A stretch of 25,651 nt of DNA, taken from assembly GCA_964611755.1 (NCBI GenBank), contig CAZTBB010000023.1, forward strand, positions 1-25,651. The letters run 5' to 3'. This document shows, piece after piece, positions 15,919-22,663 of the stretch. This stretch comes from CAZTBB01 sp964611755. GTDB lineage: Bacteria; Pseudomonadota; Alphaproteobacteria; Micavibrionales; Micavibrionaceae. Under the pieces are notes generated by a model. The model was not told the DNA's origin. It did not search any database and worked only from the letters and a program-made list of their open reading frames with translations. Position numbers and translations under genes: made by a program. Every line of letters begins with the position of its first letter. The stretch's first letter is position 1.

Positions 15919-16866
15919 ATGGCGCAACTTGATTTTGAAAAACCGGTTCTGGAACTCGAAGCTAAAATAGCGGAGCTCCGCAATGTAAGCGGCGACAATG
16001 CGATCAATATCGCAGAAGAAATAAGCCGCATGCAAAACAAAGCCGACAGGCTTTTGCAACAAACCTATGTCAAGCTAAGCCCCGAGCAAAAAGTCAAAGT
16101 GGCCCGCCATCAAAACCGTCCGCACTGCGTTGACTATGTGAACGCACTCATCACAGATTTTACGCCTCTGGCCGGTGATCGTAACTTTGCCGAAGATGAT
16201 GCGCTGATTGGTGGGCTTGGCCGGTTTAATGGCCAATCTTGCGTTATTCTCGGTCATGAAAAAGGCAGCGACACAGAAAGCCGTATCAAACATAATTTCG
16301 GCATGGTGCGCCCTGAAGGTTACCGCAAAGCCCAGCGCCTCATGGCCATGGCACATCAATTTCAGATTCCGATCATCACCTTTATTGACACAGCAGGCGC
16401 CTATCCCGGGAAAGGCGCAGAAGAGCGCGGCCAATCAGAAGCCATCGCCAAATCGATCGAATCCTGCCTGCGCACAGAAGTGCCTATTATCTCGGTTGTT
16501 ATCGGCGAAGGTGGATCAGGTGGCGCCATCGCCATTGGCGTGGCCGATCGCGTTTATATGCTTGAACACTCCATCTATTCCGTGATTTCGCCGGAGGGCT
16601 GTGCGTCCATTCTATGGCGCAGTGGCGATAACGCAAAAGACGCGGCAAGCGCCCTTAAATTGACCGCACAAGATCTTTACGGTTTAAAGCTGATTGATGG
16701 AATCATCTCCGAGCCTGTGGGCGGCGCACATCGCAAACGTGAAGAAACAATCGTGAATGTCGGCTCGATTATTGAAAAATCACTCTCCGAGCTTATGCCA
16801 TGGGACAGAGCCAATATCCTGAAAGAGCGTCATAAAAAGTTTTTGGCACTTGGCCGCGGCATCTAA
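15919..16866 (+). CDS. accA: Acetyl-CoA carboxylase carboxyltransferase subunit alpha
   Basis: AccA pairs with AccD to move the carboxyl group from biotin-BCCP to acetyl-CoA, giving malonyl-CoA for fatty-acid synthesis. The 315-residue length matches the family (E. coli 319). It has the N-terminal helical region beginning LDFEKPVLELEAKI, the RPEGYRKAQRLM helix, FIDTAGAYPGKGAEERGQ and the oxyanion-forming GEGGSGGAIAIG, then the SVISPEGCASILW motif. A TATAAG hexamer (15897-15902) lies 16 bases before the ATG, which would give a leader of only about nine bases; the ribosome binding site is weak. It ends in a strong bidirectional terminator and so appears monocistronic. Confidence 0.98.
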   Translation: MAQLDFEKPVLELEAKIAELRNVSGDNAINIAEEISRMQNKADRLLQQTYVKLSPEQKVKVARHQNRPHCVDYVNALITDFTPLAGDRNFAEDDALIGGLGRFNGQSCVILGHEKGSDTESRIKHNFGMVRPEGYRKAQRLMAMAHQFQIPIITFIDTAGAYPGKGAEERGQSEAIAKSIESCLRTEVPIISVVIGEGGSGGAIAIGVADRVYMLEHSIYSVISPEGCASILWRSGDNAKDAASALKLTAQDLYGLKLIDGIISEPVGGAHRKREETIVNVGSIIEKSLSELMPWDRANILKERHKKFLALGRGI

Positions 16867-16887
16867 GCCCTGCCTGAACCTATAAAA

Positions 16888-16911
16888 AAAGCCCTGAAAT
16901 TTCAGGGCTTT
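16888..16911 (+). terminator. Bidirectional terminator between accA and the RHH gene
   Basis: A perfect 24-base palindrome with arms AAAGCCCTGAAA and TTTCAGGGCTTT is followed by GTTTTATT on the plus strand, and on the minus strand the hairpin runs into seven T residues. It can terminate both accA and the convergent RHH gene, whose stop is at 16937. Confidence 0.9.
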
Positions 16912-16936
16912 GTTTTATTATTCTCTTAGCACACCA

Positions 16937-17380
16937 TTAAGCATGACCATATTTTTGTAAACTGCTGTCTTCATCCCTCTTATGTGATGAAGATCCGTAA
17001 TTCACGCGATAAATCTCTTTAGCCTCGCGCTCTTGTCTGATTTTCTCATGATACTGGCTGAAATATTCATCTGTGACGCGCGCTCTGCGAATCATATTGG
17101 AAAATTCGCCATGACCGGCGCTGATATGCCCGTCTTCTGTCGAAGAGGCTTGAAAGTAAAGCATCAGAAAAACCCGGATAGCGGCCGTCAGCGATGTTTC
17201 TTCCTTTTTGCGCACCGATACCAATGAGCAAATGTCATGAATGCTGCATTTCTCACGTTCGGCAATCGACCTCAAAGCCGTCCACATTTCCGGCTCTAGT
17301 CGAATAGATGTCCGCCTTCCCAGAACAGTGATATTGCGGCTGACCAAACTACTTTTATCTTCAGAACAATGTACTGTCAT
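16937..17380 (-). CDS. Ribbon-helix-helix domain protein (RHH_4-like)
   Basis: Residues about 16-77 match the ribbon-helix-helix layout of the RHH_4 family common in Alphaproteobacteria: a strand with GRRTSIRLEPEMW, a helix ALRSIAEREKCS, then SIHDICSLV and a last helix TAAIRVFLMLYF. Such proteins form dimers that insert a beta ribbon into the DNA major groove. Past residue 80 the protein continues for about 65 residues with a charged, helix-prone tail (YFSQYHEKIRQEREAKEIY) that RHH_4 proteins do not usually need, perhaps for oligomerisation or partner binding. GGGGA just before the ATG is a good ribosome binding site. Its upstream region has a perfect 12-base palindrome and a CtrA-like box, so self-regulation or cell-cycle control is possible. 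Confidence 0.82.
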   Translation of the reverse strand: MTVHCSEDKSSLVSRNITVLGRRTSIRLEPEMWTALRSIAEREKCSIHDICSLVSVRKKEETSLTAAIRVFLMLYFQASSTEDGHISAGHGEFSNMIRRARVTDEYFSQYHEKIRQEREAKEIYRVNYGSSSHKRDEDSSLQKYGHA

Positions 17381-17423
17381 AATTTTTCCCCATTTATTGA
17401 GTTATCAATTTTACCCGGATACA

Positions 17424-17435
17424 CCTGATATCAGG
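17424..17435. promoter_or_regulatory. Perfect palindrome upstream of the RHH gene, possible operator
   Basis: CCTGATATCAGG is a perfect 12-base palindrome centred about 50 bases before the RHH start. Ribbon-helix-helix dimers usually bind short inverted repeats in their own promoters, so this is a candidate self-operator. Binding is inferred only. Confidence 0.4.
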
Positions 17436-17493
17436 CCATTCCACCCTATTTTAAGTCTACATACTCGGCATACTTTAGTATAGCGAATGAACA

Positions 17494-17508
17494 TTAAGTA
17501 GACATTAA
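17494..17508. promoter_or_regulatory. CtrA-type box (TTAA-N7-TTAA)
   Basis: TTAA at 17494-17497 and TTAA at 17505-17508 are separated by seven bases, a full match to the binding motif of the alphaproteobacterial cell-cycle regulator CtrA. It lies 114 bases before the RHH start and touches the T-tract of the bolA terminator. The region is AT-rich, so a chance match is possible. Confidence 0.4.
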
Positions 17509-17530
17509 AAAAATTACAACTTCAAGTTGT
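17507..17530 (-). terminator. Rho-independent terminator after bolA
   Basis: On the minus strand a palindrome with arms ACAACTT and AAGTTGT around one base (plus-strand 17516-17530) is followed by AA and seven T residues (17507-17513). It lies 26 bases past the bolA stop. A weaker CCACA/TGTGG hairpin (17534-17552) lies just before it. Confidence 0.7.
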
Positions 17531-17555
17531 TTTCCACATAATTTTAGTGTGGTTA

Positions 17556-17828
17556 TTATATTTTTGCAAGTTTTATCGATAAAGCATGTATTTTATTGCG
17601 TAATTCACTTTCCAAAATCGCATTTATTGCGCGATGTGCCTCGACGCGCGATTGGGCATTAAGCTGCTCTGATGCAATAATGATCCGCCAATGGCTCTCC
17701 CCCGATCCATCATCGCCCATATGCCCGGCATGCAGGTGGCTTTCATTGATGATCTCTAAATGATGAGGTGAAAACGCCGTTTCTAGTTTTGACTTGATTA
17801 TTTGCTCTAAAGACATAATTTTGCTCAT
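17556..17828 (-). CDS. bolA: BolA family protein
   Basis: From the ATG at 17828 the protein is 90 residues, the normal BolA size. It has the class II KH-like fold pattern, with SLEQIIKSKLETAF as helix 1, HHLEIINESHLHAGH, GESHWRIIIASE, and the signature RVEAHRAINAIL with its conserved histidine near the C-terminus. BolA proteins work with monothiol glutaredoxins in Fe-S cluster trafficking and in stress control of cell shape. A longer in-frame start at 17924 exists but would run into the divergent J-domain gene and adds no BolA sequence, so it is rejected; ATG at 17816 is also possible. BolA divergent from a J-domain gene and cobS/cobT is a familiar alphaproteobacterial cluster. Confidence 0.92.
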   Translation of the reverse strand: MSKIMSLEQIIKSKLETAFSPHHLEIINESHLHAGHMGDDGSGESHWRIIIASEQLNAQSRVEAHRAINAILESELRNKIHALSIKLAKI

Positions 17829-17862
17829 CTCATATACTGATTTTTGATAGAATATAAGAAGT

Positions 17863-18480
17863 ATGCCAAAAATTCGTTTAAAACCCAATTCACCGGAATT
17901 CGCTGATCCACAAGAAGAGATCATTGCGAAGATATGCGAAATGCCGGGATGTCAGGCTGGCGCTGACCACAAAGCCCCTAAACATCGCGGGCTGAATGAA
18001 TATCATCACTTTTGTCTCGATCATGTGCGTGAATATAACAATGCATGGGATTTCTTTTCCGGCATGGCAGAAAAAGAAGTCGAGGATCACATTATCAACT
18101 CGAATTACGGCTTTCGCCCGACATGGCGTTACGACACCGAAGCCGCCAGTGAAGATATTTTGCGCAGTGCCGCATGGAAAACCTATCACTTCACCGATGA
18201 GGAACCGCCGAAAAGCGATGCAAACAAGCGCGCAGATTTTGGTGCAAACGGCTTTGACAAACACTCCCCCGAATTCGAAGCGCTGGCGATTATGGGTCTT
18301 GCGCCGCCCATCACATTGGATGAAATCAAAAAACACTACAAAGCCTTGGTCAAAAAACATCATCCGGACCTCAATAAAGGCTGCAAAAAATCAGAAGACC
18401 TTCTCAAACGCGTGAATATGGCCTATACCATATTGAAGATGGCCTATGCAGAGTTTGATAAGCTGCAAAAACGCGATTAA
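17863..18480 (+). CDS. J-domain (DnaJ-like) protein with N-terminal Cys/His motif
   Basis: The C-terminal third is a J domain (about 142-203) with the HPD tripeptide at 167-169, which stimulates DnaK ATPase. The N-terminal part has Cys25, Cys30, Cys51 and His54 in a CxxxxC...CxxH arrangement that could bind zinc, and a helical region that would select clients. The reversed order, J domain at the C-terminus and no G/F region, is unlike DnaJ. This architecture recurs between bolA and cobS in Alphaproteobacteria; a role as a dedicated co-chaperone for its neighbours is inference. No Shine-Dalgarno sequence is obvious; TAGAAT ends nine bases before the ATG. It is separated from cobS by 43 bases. 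Confidence 0.9.
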   Translation: MPKIRLKPNSPEFADPQEEIIAKICEMPGCQAGADHKAPKHRGLNEYHHFCLDHVREYNNAWDFFSGMAEKEVEDHIINSNYGFRPTWRYDTEAASEDILRSAAWKTYHFTDEEPPKSDANKRADFGANGFDKHSPEFEALAIMGLAPPITLDEIKKHYKALVKKHHPDLNKGCKKSEDLLKRVNMAYTILKMAYAEFDKLQKRD

Positions 18481-18523
18481 GTTTTACTCTTACCTATAAA
18501 AAAGAAGTGTTTGAATATCCATT

Positions 18524-19540
18524 ATGACGACAACGCAAAACCTCCCTGTTAGTAACAGCAATCTTGAAATGATCGGCACCCCCGATAAAGCCTATAAAGC
18601 AAAGGATTTATTCGGACTAGATATCGACCTTGAAATACCGGGCTTTGCATCTCCCAGTGAACATGTTCCGGCAATTGATGACAGCTATCAATTTGATCAC
18701 GATACGACATTGGCGATTCTCGCCGGTTTTGGCCATAACCGCCGTGTGATGATCCAGGGCTATCACGGCACGGGCAAATCCACCCATATTGAACAAGTGG
18801 CTGCTCGCCTCAACTGGCCATGTGTGCGGATCAATCTGGACAGCCATGTCAGCCGCGTTGATTTGATCGGCAAGGACACCATCACCCTGAAGGACGGCAA
18901 ACAGGTCACAGAATGGAAAGAAGGCTTGCTACCATGGGCGCTGCAAAATCCTGTTGCTCTTGTTTTTGATGAATATGACGCCGGCCGTCCCGATGTCATG
19001 TTCGTGATCCAGCGCGTGCTGGAATCAGAGGGTCGCCTGACATTACTGGATCAGAACAAAGTGATTACGCCGCATCCGGCTTTCCGCCTCTTTGCAACGG
19101 CCAACACCGTTGGGCTGGGCGATACAACGGGGCTGTATCATGGGACACAGCAAATCAACCAAGGCCAGATGGACCGCTGGAATGTTGTGGCGACACTCAA
19201 CTATCTCCCGCACGATGATGAAGTTAGGATTATGCTGGCGAAATTTCCGGAGCTTCAAAGCGATGATGGCAAACAAGAGGTTGGCCAAATGGTTCAGCTG
19301 GCTGACCTTACGCGTCAGGGCTTTATCAATGGCGATCTCTCAACGCTCATGTCACCGCGCACTGTTTTGGCATGGATTGAAAATACAAAAATATTTAAAG
19401 ACCGTGAACTGGCCTTCCAGCTCTCTTTCCTCAACAAAAGTGATGAAACGGAGCGTCCGATTATCGCTGAATATTATCAACGTTGCTTTGATGTGGACTT
19501 GCCGCAATCCGCTATTCATCCTGTAATCGTGGAAACATGA
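18524..19540 (+). CDS. cobS: CobS-like AAA+ ATPase (cobaltochelatase subunit family)
   Basis: The 338-residue protein is a MoxR-like AAA+ ATPase with Walker A GYHGTGKS at 79-86, Walker B LVFDEYDAG with Asp149 and Glu150, and an FATANTVGLGD sensor stretch. In aerobic cobalamin synthesis CobS and CobT form a chaperone-like complex that powers cobalt insertion by CobN. No cobN or other cob gene is in view, so whether this pair serves a chelatase or another target is open. The start ATG has a weak ribosome binding site; TATAAA at 18495-18500 would place a promoter inside the intergenic gap. Ten bases separate it from cobT. Confidence 0.93.
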   Translation: MTTTQNLPVSNSNLEMIGTPDKAYKAKDLFGLDIDLEIPGFASPSEHVPAIDDSYQFDHDTTLAILAGFGHNRRVMIQGYHGTGKSTHIEQVAARLNWPCVRINLDSHVSRVDLIGKDTITLKDGKQVTEWKEGLLPWALQNPVALVFDEYDAGRPDVMFVIQRVLESEGRLTLLDQNKVITPHPAFRLFATANTVGLGDTTGLYHGTQQINQGQMDRWNVVATLNYLPHDDEVRIMLAKFPELQSDDGKQEVGQMVQLADLTRQGFINGDLSTLMSPRTVLAWIENTKIFKDRELAFQLSFLNKSDETERPIIAEYYQRCFDVDLPQSAIHPVIVET

Positions 19541-19550
19541 GATAAATGAT

Positions 19551-21395
19551 ATGAGCGGAGATCACGCCGAGCATTTCAAACAAATCACCGCCGCTACTCT
19601 GCGCACTATGGCGCGCAAAGCTGAAATGGATATTTCATTTTCCGCTGCCGAGGCTCCTATTGGGCTTGTGCGCGATGCGAAAAAACCGCGCCTGCCTGTT
19701 CCGGATCAAAGCATGAGTGATGATGCGCTGCGCCTTGTGCGCGGCTGTGCGGATGCCAATGCCCTGCGCCTCTCGAAACATGACGAAACAGCCCATGCGC
19801 GCAATGCCCCGCAAGATATCACCGCCAGAGCCGCCTTCGATGCCATGGAACAAGCCCGTATTGAGGCGCTTGGCGCGCAATATATGGATGGCGTTGGGCA
19901 CAATCTGAGCCGCGTCCTGGAAGAAAAATTCAAACGCCGTGGTTTTATCTCCGCCGAGGAGCGTGATGATATCCCCCTGCCCGATGCACTGCACGCCCTT
20001 GTGCGTCAGGCCGTCACAGGCGAAGAGATGACCCCTGCCCTGCAAAAGGCGCAAGATCTGTGGGGGCCATGGATTGAAGGCCACCTGAAGGATCATGGCT
20101 TTGAAAGCCTCAAGCCACTTATTGCAGACCAGAATGCCTATGCCGAGATGGCAAAATCCCTGATTGCCGAGATGCAGATGCAGATCAGTGATAACAAGGC
20201 CGGATCAGACACAGATGAGCCGGAGGATGGTGATGGCGAGCAAGATCAGCAAGATAATCAAGATGACAGCCAGAGCGATTCATCCGATGAGCAACCCGAC
20301 ACAGCCGGCGTACAAGGCATGGATGATGGCACAGATGGGTCCGGCGAGCAGGAACAGGCCTTTGAGAGCGGCTATGAAGATATTATGGAGGATATGAGCT
20401 CCGATGGCGCGGGAGAGATGAATCCTGACCAGATTCCAGAGCGCCCAAGCGGCTTTCAACCGGGCGAGCATGGCTATTATAAAATTTATACCAGCCAGTA
20501 TGATGAAGAAATCGAAGCCGAAGAGCTCGCCGATACGATCGAACTCACCCGCCTGCGCCGTATGCTCGACCAACAACTTACCCATCATCAGCAGATCATC
20601 ACCAAGCTGGCTAACCGCCTCGGGCGTCGCCTGATGGCACGCCAACAACGTAGCTGGCAATTTGATCTGGAGGAAGGCATTTTGGATTCCGCGCGCTTGG
20701 CACGCGTGATTGCCAACCCCAATGTCCCTTTATCCTTCAAACAAGAGCAAGAAACCGATTTCCGCGATACGATCGTCAGCTTGCTGATTGATAATTCCGG
20801 CTCTATGCGCGGGCGTCCGATTGCTCTGGCGGCGATGAGCGCCGATATTATCGCCCGCACGCTCGAGCGCTGCGGTGTGAAAGTAGAAATACTGGGCTTC
20901 ACCACCCGCGCCTGGAAAGGCGGTAAGGCGCGTGACCTGTGGATGCAAAATGGCCGCCCTGAAAATCCGGGGCGCCTCAATGATTTGCGCCATATTATCT
21001 ACAAGAGTGCCGATTCCCCCATGCGCCGCACCCGCAAAAATCTGGGGCTTATGCTCAAAGAAGGCGTGCTCAAGGAAAATATTGATGGCGAGGCTTTGGC
21101 CTGGGCTTATAATCGCCTCGTAAGACGCGCCGAAGCGCGTAAAATTATGATGGTCATCTCTGATGGCGCGCCGGTGGATGATTCCACCCTATCGGTTAAT
21201 CCATCCAATATATTGGAACACGATCTGCGCAACATCATTCACTGGATTGAGAATAAAAGCGCGATCGAGCTTACGGCCATTGGCATTGGCCACGATGTCA
21301 CGCGCTATTACAATAAAGCGATTACCATCGCCGATGCAGAAGACCTCGGCCGCGCCCTTGTGGGGCAACTCGATAGCCTTTTTGCAGAGAGTTAA
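19551..21395 (+). CDS. cobT: CobT-like VWA/MIDAS protein (cobaltochelatase subunit family)
   Basis: The 614-residue protein has the CobT layout: an N-terminal helical region, a long Asp/Glu/Ser/Gln-rich acidic linker (about 205-280), then a VWA domain whose MIDAS motif DNSGSMRGRP begins at Asp414 and is completed by downstream Thr and Asp (VISDGAPVDD near 540). The MIDAS metal site mediates contact with the chelatase subunit while CobS supplies ATP hydrolysis. The GHDVTRYYNKAITIADAEDLG ending is typical of the family. It is co-transcribed with cobS. The stop at 21395 lies two bases from the stop of the convergent gene; the shared TTAAGCTTAA palindrome (21392-21401) is too small to be a clear terminator. 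Confidence 0.93.
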   Translation: MSGDHAEHFKQITAATLRTMARKAEMDISFSAAEAPIGLVRDAKKPRLPVPDQSMSDDALRLVRGCADANALRLSKHDETAHARNAPQDITARAAFDAMEQARIEALGAQYMDGVGHNLSRVLEEKFKRRGFISAEERDDIPLPDALHALVRQAVTGEEMTPALQKAQDLWGPWIEGHLKDHGFESLKPLIADQNAYAEMAKSLIAEMQMQISDNKAGSDTDEPEDGDGEQDQQDNQDDSQSDSSDEQPDTAGVQGMDDGTDGSGEQEQAFESGYEDIMEDMSSDGAGEMNPDQIPERPSGFQPGEHGYYKIYTSQYDEEIEAEELADTIELTRLRRMLDQQLTHHQQIITKLANRLGRRLMARQQRSWQFDLEEGILDSARLARVIANPNVPLSFKQEQETDFRDTIVSLLIDNSGSMRGRPIALAAMSADIIARTLERCGVKVEILGFTTRAWKGGKARDLWMQNGRPENPGRLNDLRHIIYKSADSPMRRTRKNLGLMLKEGVLKENIDGEALAWAYNRLVRRAEARKIMMVISDGAPVDDSTLSVNPSNILEHDLRNIIHWIENKSAIELTAIGIGHDVTRYYNKAITIADAEDLGRALVGQLDSLFAES

Positions 21396-21397
21396 GC

Positions 21398-21847
21398 TTA
21401 AGCGACGTCTGCCTTTAACGCGCTAACAGCCGGAGCCGGATCATTCTGACGGGGGCCAAATGGGTTTAAGACATTATGCTCACCAAAAGTATCAACAAGC
21501 TTATCATAAGCCATTTTGAGCGCGATATTATAATCAGGGTCATGGATGTTCACAGTTGAGGTAAAAATACCATCTCTTTTATGTGTAGCATCATCATTTG
21601 CGACAAGTTGATCTGTCGGCATTACAAAATGATGCGGGTTAAGTGGAAGCGCCATTGTTTGCTCCACATCAGGAAGTGCTTTCCCCAGAAATTCACGCCC
21701 CTTCTTAAGCGTGATCTTCACCTGATTCATACCCATGGGCAAAATGCCAATTTCAAAATCAACAGGTTTAAATTTCATTTTTACCGACTGCAATGAAAAA
21801 TCAATATTTAGCTTTGGAGCACCCAAGCCGACATTATCACGTTCCAT
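21398..21847 (-). CDS. Protein of unknown function (149 aa)
   Basis: I do not recognise this family. The protein has no signal peptide or membrane helix. The first half (FSLQSVKMKFKPVDFEIGILP) looks beta-rich, and the rest contains a helix near 110-130 (YNIALKMAYDKLVDTFGE) before a proline- and alanine-rich tail. An in-frame ATG at 21856 exists, but AAGGA abuts it and lies nine bases before ATG 21847, so 21847 is preferred. A TTGACA-N17-TAATGT promoter on the minus strand lies about 65 bases upstream. It is monocistronic and convergent with cobT. Confidence 0.72.
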   Translation of the reverse strand: MERDNVGLGAPKLNIDFSLQSVKMKFKPVDFEIGILPMGMNQVKITLKKGREFLGKALPDVEQTMALPLNPHHFVMPTDQLVANDDATHKRDGIFTSTVNIHDPDYNIALKMAYDKLVDTFGEHNVLNPFGPRQNDPAPAVSALKADVA

Positions 21848-21911
21848 TTTAACCATCCTTCCGCAAGGTCATTATTAATCACAAATAAGTTATCTTTTTT
21901 AAACTCAGGGG

Positions 21912-21940
21912 ACATTACCAACAACAAAGAGTTATGTCAA
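21912..21940 (-). promoter_or_regulatory. Promoter for the 149-aa orphan gene
   Basis: On the minus strand TTGACA (complement of 21935-21940) is 17 bases before TAATGT (complement of 21912-21917). The -35 box is perfect and the -10 keeps the key T, A and final T. Predicted start near 21905, with a leader of about 58 bases. Confidence 0.55.
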
Positions 21941-21986
21941 CTAAAAATGTACTAGAAATATATAATTTTTGTATTATTTTAAAAAT

Positions 21987-22511
21987 ATGAACAAAAAACA
22001 AGCCATTCTAGCCGGCGGATGCTTTTGGGGCATGGAAGATCTCTTTCGCAAGATTGAGGGCGTGACAGCCACGCGCGTGGGCTATACGGGCGGATCAACC
22101 GCCAACCCCACCTATAAAGATGTCAAGACAGGCACAACCGGCCACGCCGAGGCCATTGAGGTGACCTATGATCCGGCTCGCGCTGATTTCAGAGCCCTGC
22201 TGGAATTTTTCTTTCAAATGCATGACCCGACAACCACAGACCGTCAGGGCAATGACATAGGCAGCCAGTATCGATCGGCCATCTTTTATCAAAGCGAGGA
22301 TCAAGCGCAAATTGCATATGAATTGATCAGAGAGATCAATGAGGCCGCCTTTTTACCAAGGCCGGTTGTAACAGATATTGTCCCCGCATCCACATTTTAT
22401 GAGGCCGAAGAGTATCATCAAGATTATCTGGAAAAAAATCCGGGCGGGTATACCTGCCATTTTATTCGCCCGAACTGGCGCCTGCCGGCAAAAGAAAAAG
22501 CCGCCTCTTAA
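21987..22511 (+). CDS. msrA: Peptide methionine-S-sulfoxide reductase MsrA
   Basis: MsrA reduces the S form of methionine sulfoxide in proteins and free methionine, repairing oxidative damage. From the ATG at 21987 the protein has 174 residues with the catalytic motif GGCFWG (nucleophile Cys12), the TRVGYTGG strand, GHAEAIEVTYDP, the FFQMHDPTTTDRQGNDIGSQYRS block and the EEYHQDYLEKNPGGYTCHF ending. The start is close to the motif, as in short MsrA proteins. One further cysteine (in GGYTCHF) is present, but no resolving pair at the extreme C-terminus. Upstream sequence is very AT-rich with TATAAT at 21961-21966 and no Shine-Dalgarno sequence, so the leader is probably very short. No msrB is adjacent. 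Confidence 0.96.
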   Translation: MNKKQAILAGGCFWGMEDLFRKIEGVTATRVGYTGGSTANPTYKDVKTGTTGHAEAIEVTYDPARADFRALLEFFFQMHDPTTTDRQGNDIGSQYRSAIFYQSEDQAQIAYELIREINEAAFLPRPVVTDIVPASTFYEAEEYHQDYLEKNPGGYTCHFIRPNWRLPAKEKAAS

Positions 22512-22663
22512 AAACCTTCTTTAAACAGGCGCGCTGTGATAGACTACATTTCATGGCTAACCATCTGAAACAAAAGAACAAACACCCCCACCCCTGCTTT
22601 TTAGCGGAACAAACTGAGTAACTCTATTTCCTGTATGAATTCAATCTGTTATAAGACAATCCC
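22512..22663 (+). other. msrA-hisS intergenic region
   Basis: These 152 bases hold no tRNA and no clear terminator. A 22-codon reading frame at 22553-22621 (three histidine codons, two within HPHP) lies before hisS but lacks a good ribosome binding site or attenuator. TATAAG at 22650-22655, eight bases before the hisS ATG, could be a -10 element for a leaderless or near-leaderless hisS transcript; its -35 partner is poor. Confidence 0.4.

Noticed and set aside
17829..17924. A longer N-terminus for bolA starting at 17924.
   Set aside because: It would overlap the divergent J-domain gene by about 60 bases and adds residues unlike BolA; ATG 17828 gives the usual size.
20164..20400. Repetitive acidic codons in cobT that could be a tandem repeat or low-complexity insertion.
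   Set aside because: An acidic linker at this place is normal for CobT, and no exact repeat unit is present.
21392..21401. TTAAGCTTAA palindrome between cobT and its convergent neighbour as a shared terminator.
   Set aside because: Too short and AT-rich to form a stable hairpin and not followed by a T-run.
22553..22621. A 22-codon frame with three histidine codons, including HPHP, before hisS, suggesting a histidine attenuator leader.
   Set aside because: The histidine content is modest, there is no clear ribosome binding site, and no terminator/antiterminator pair lies before hisS.
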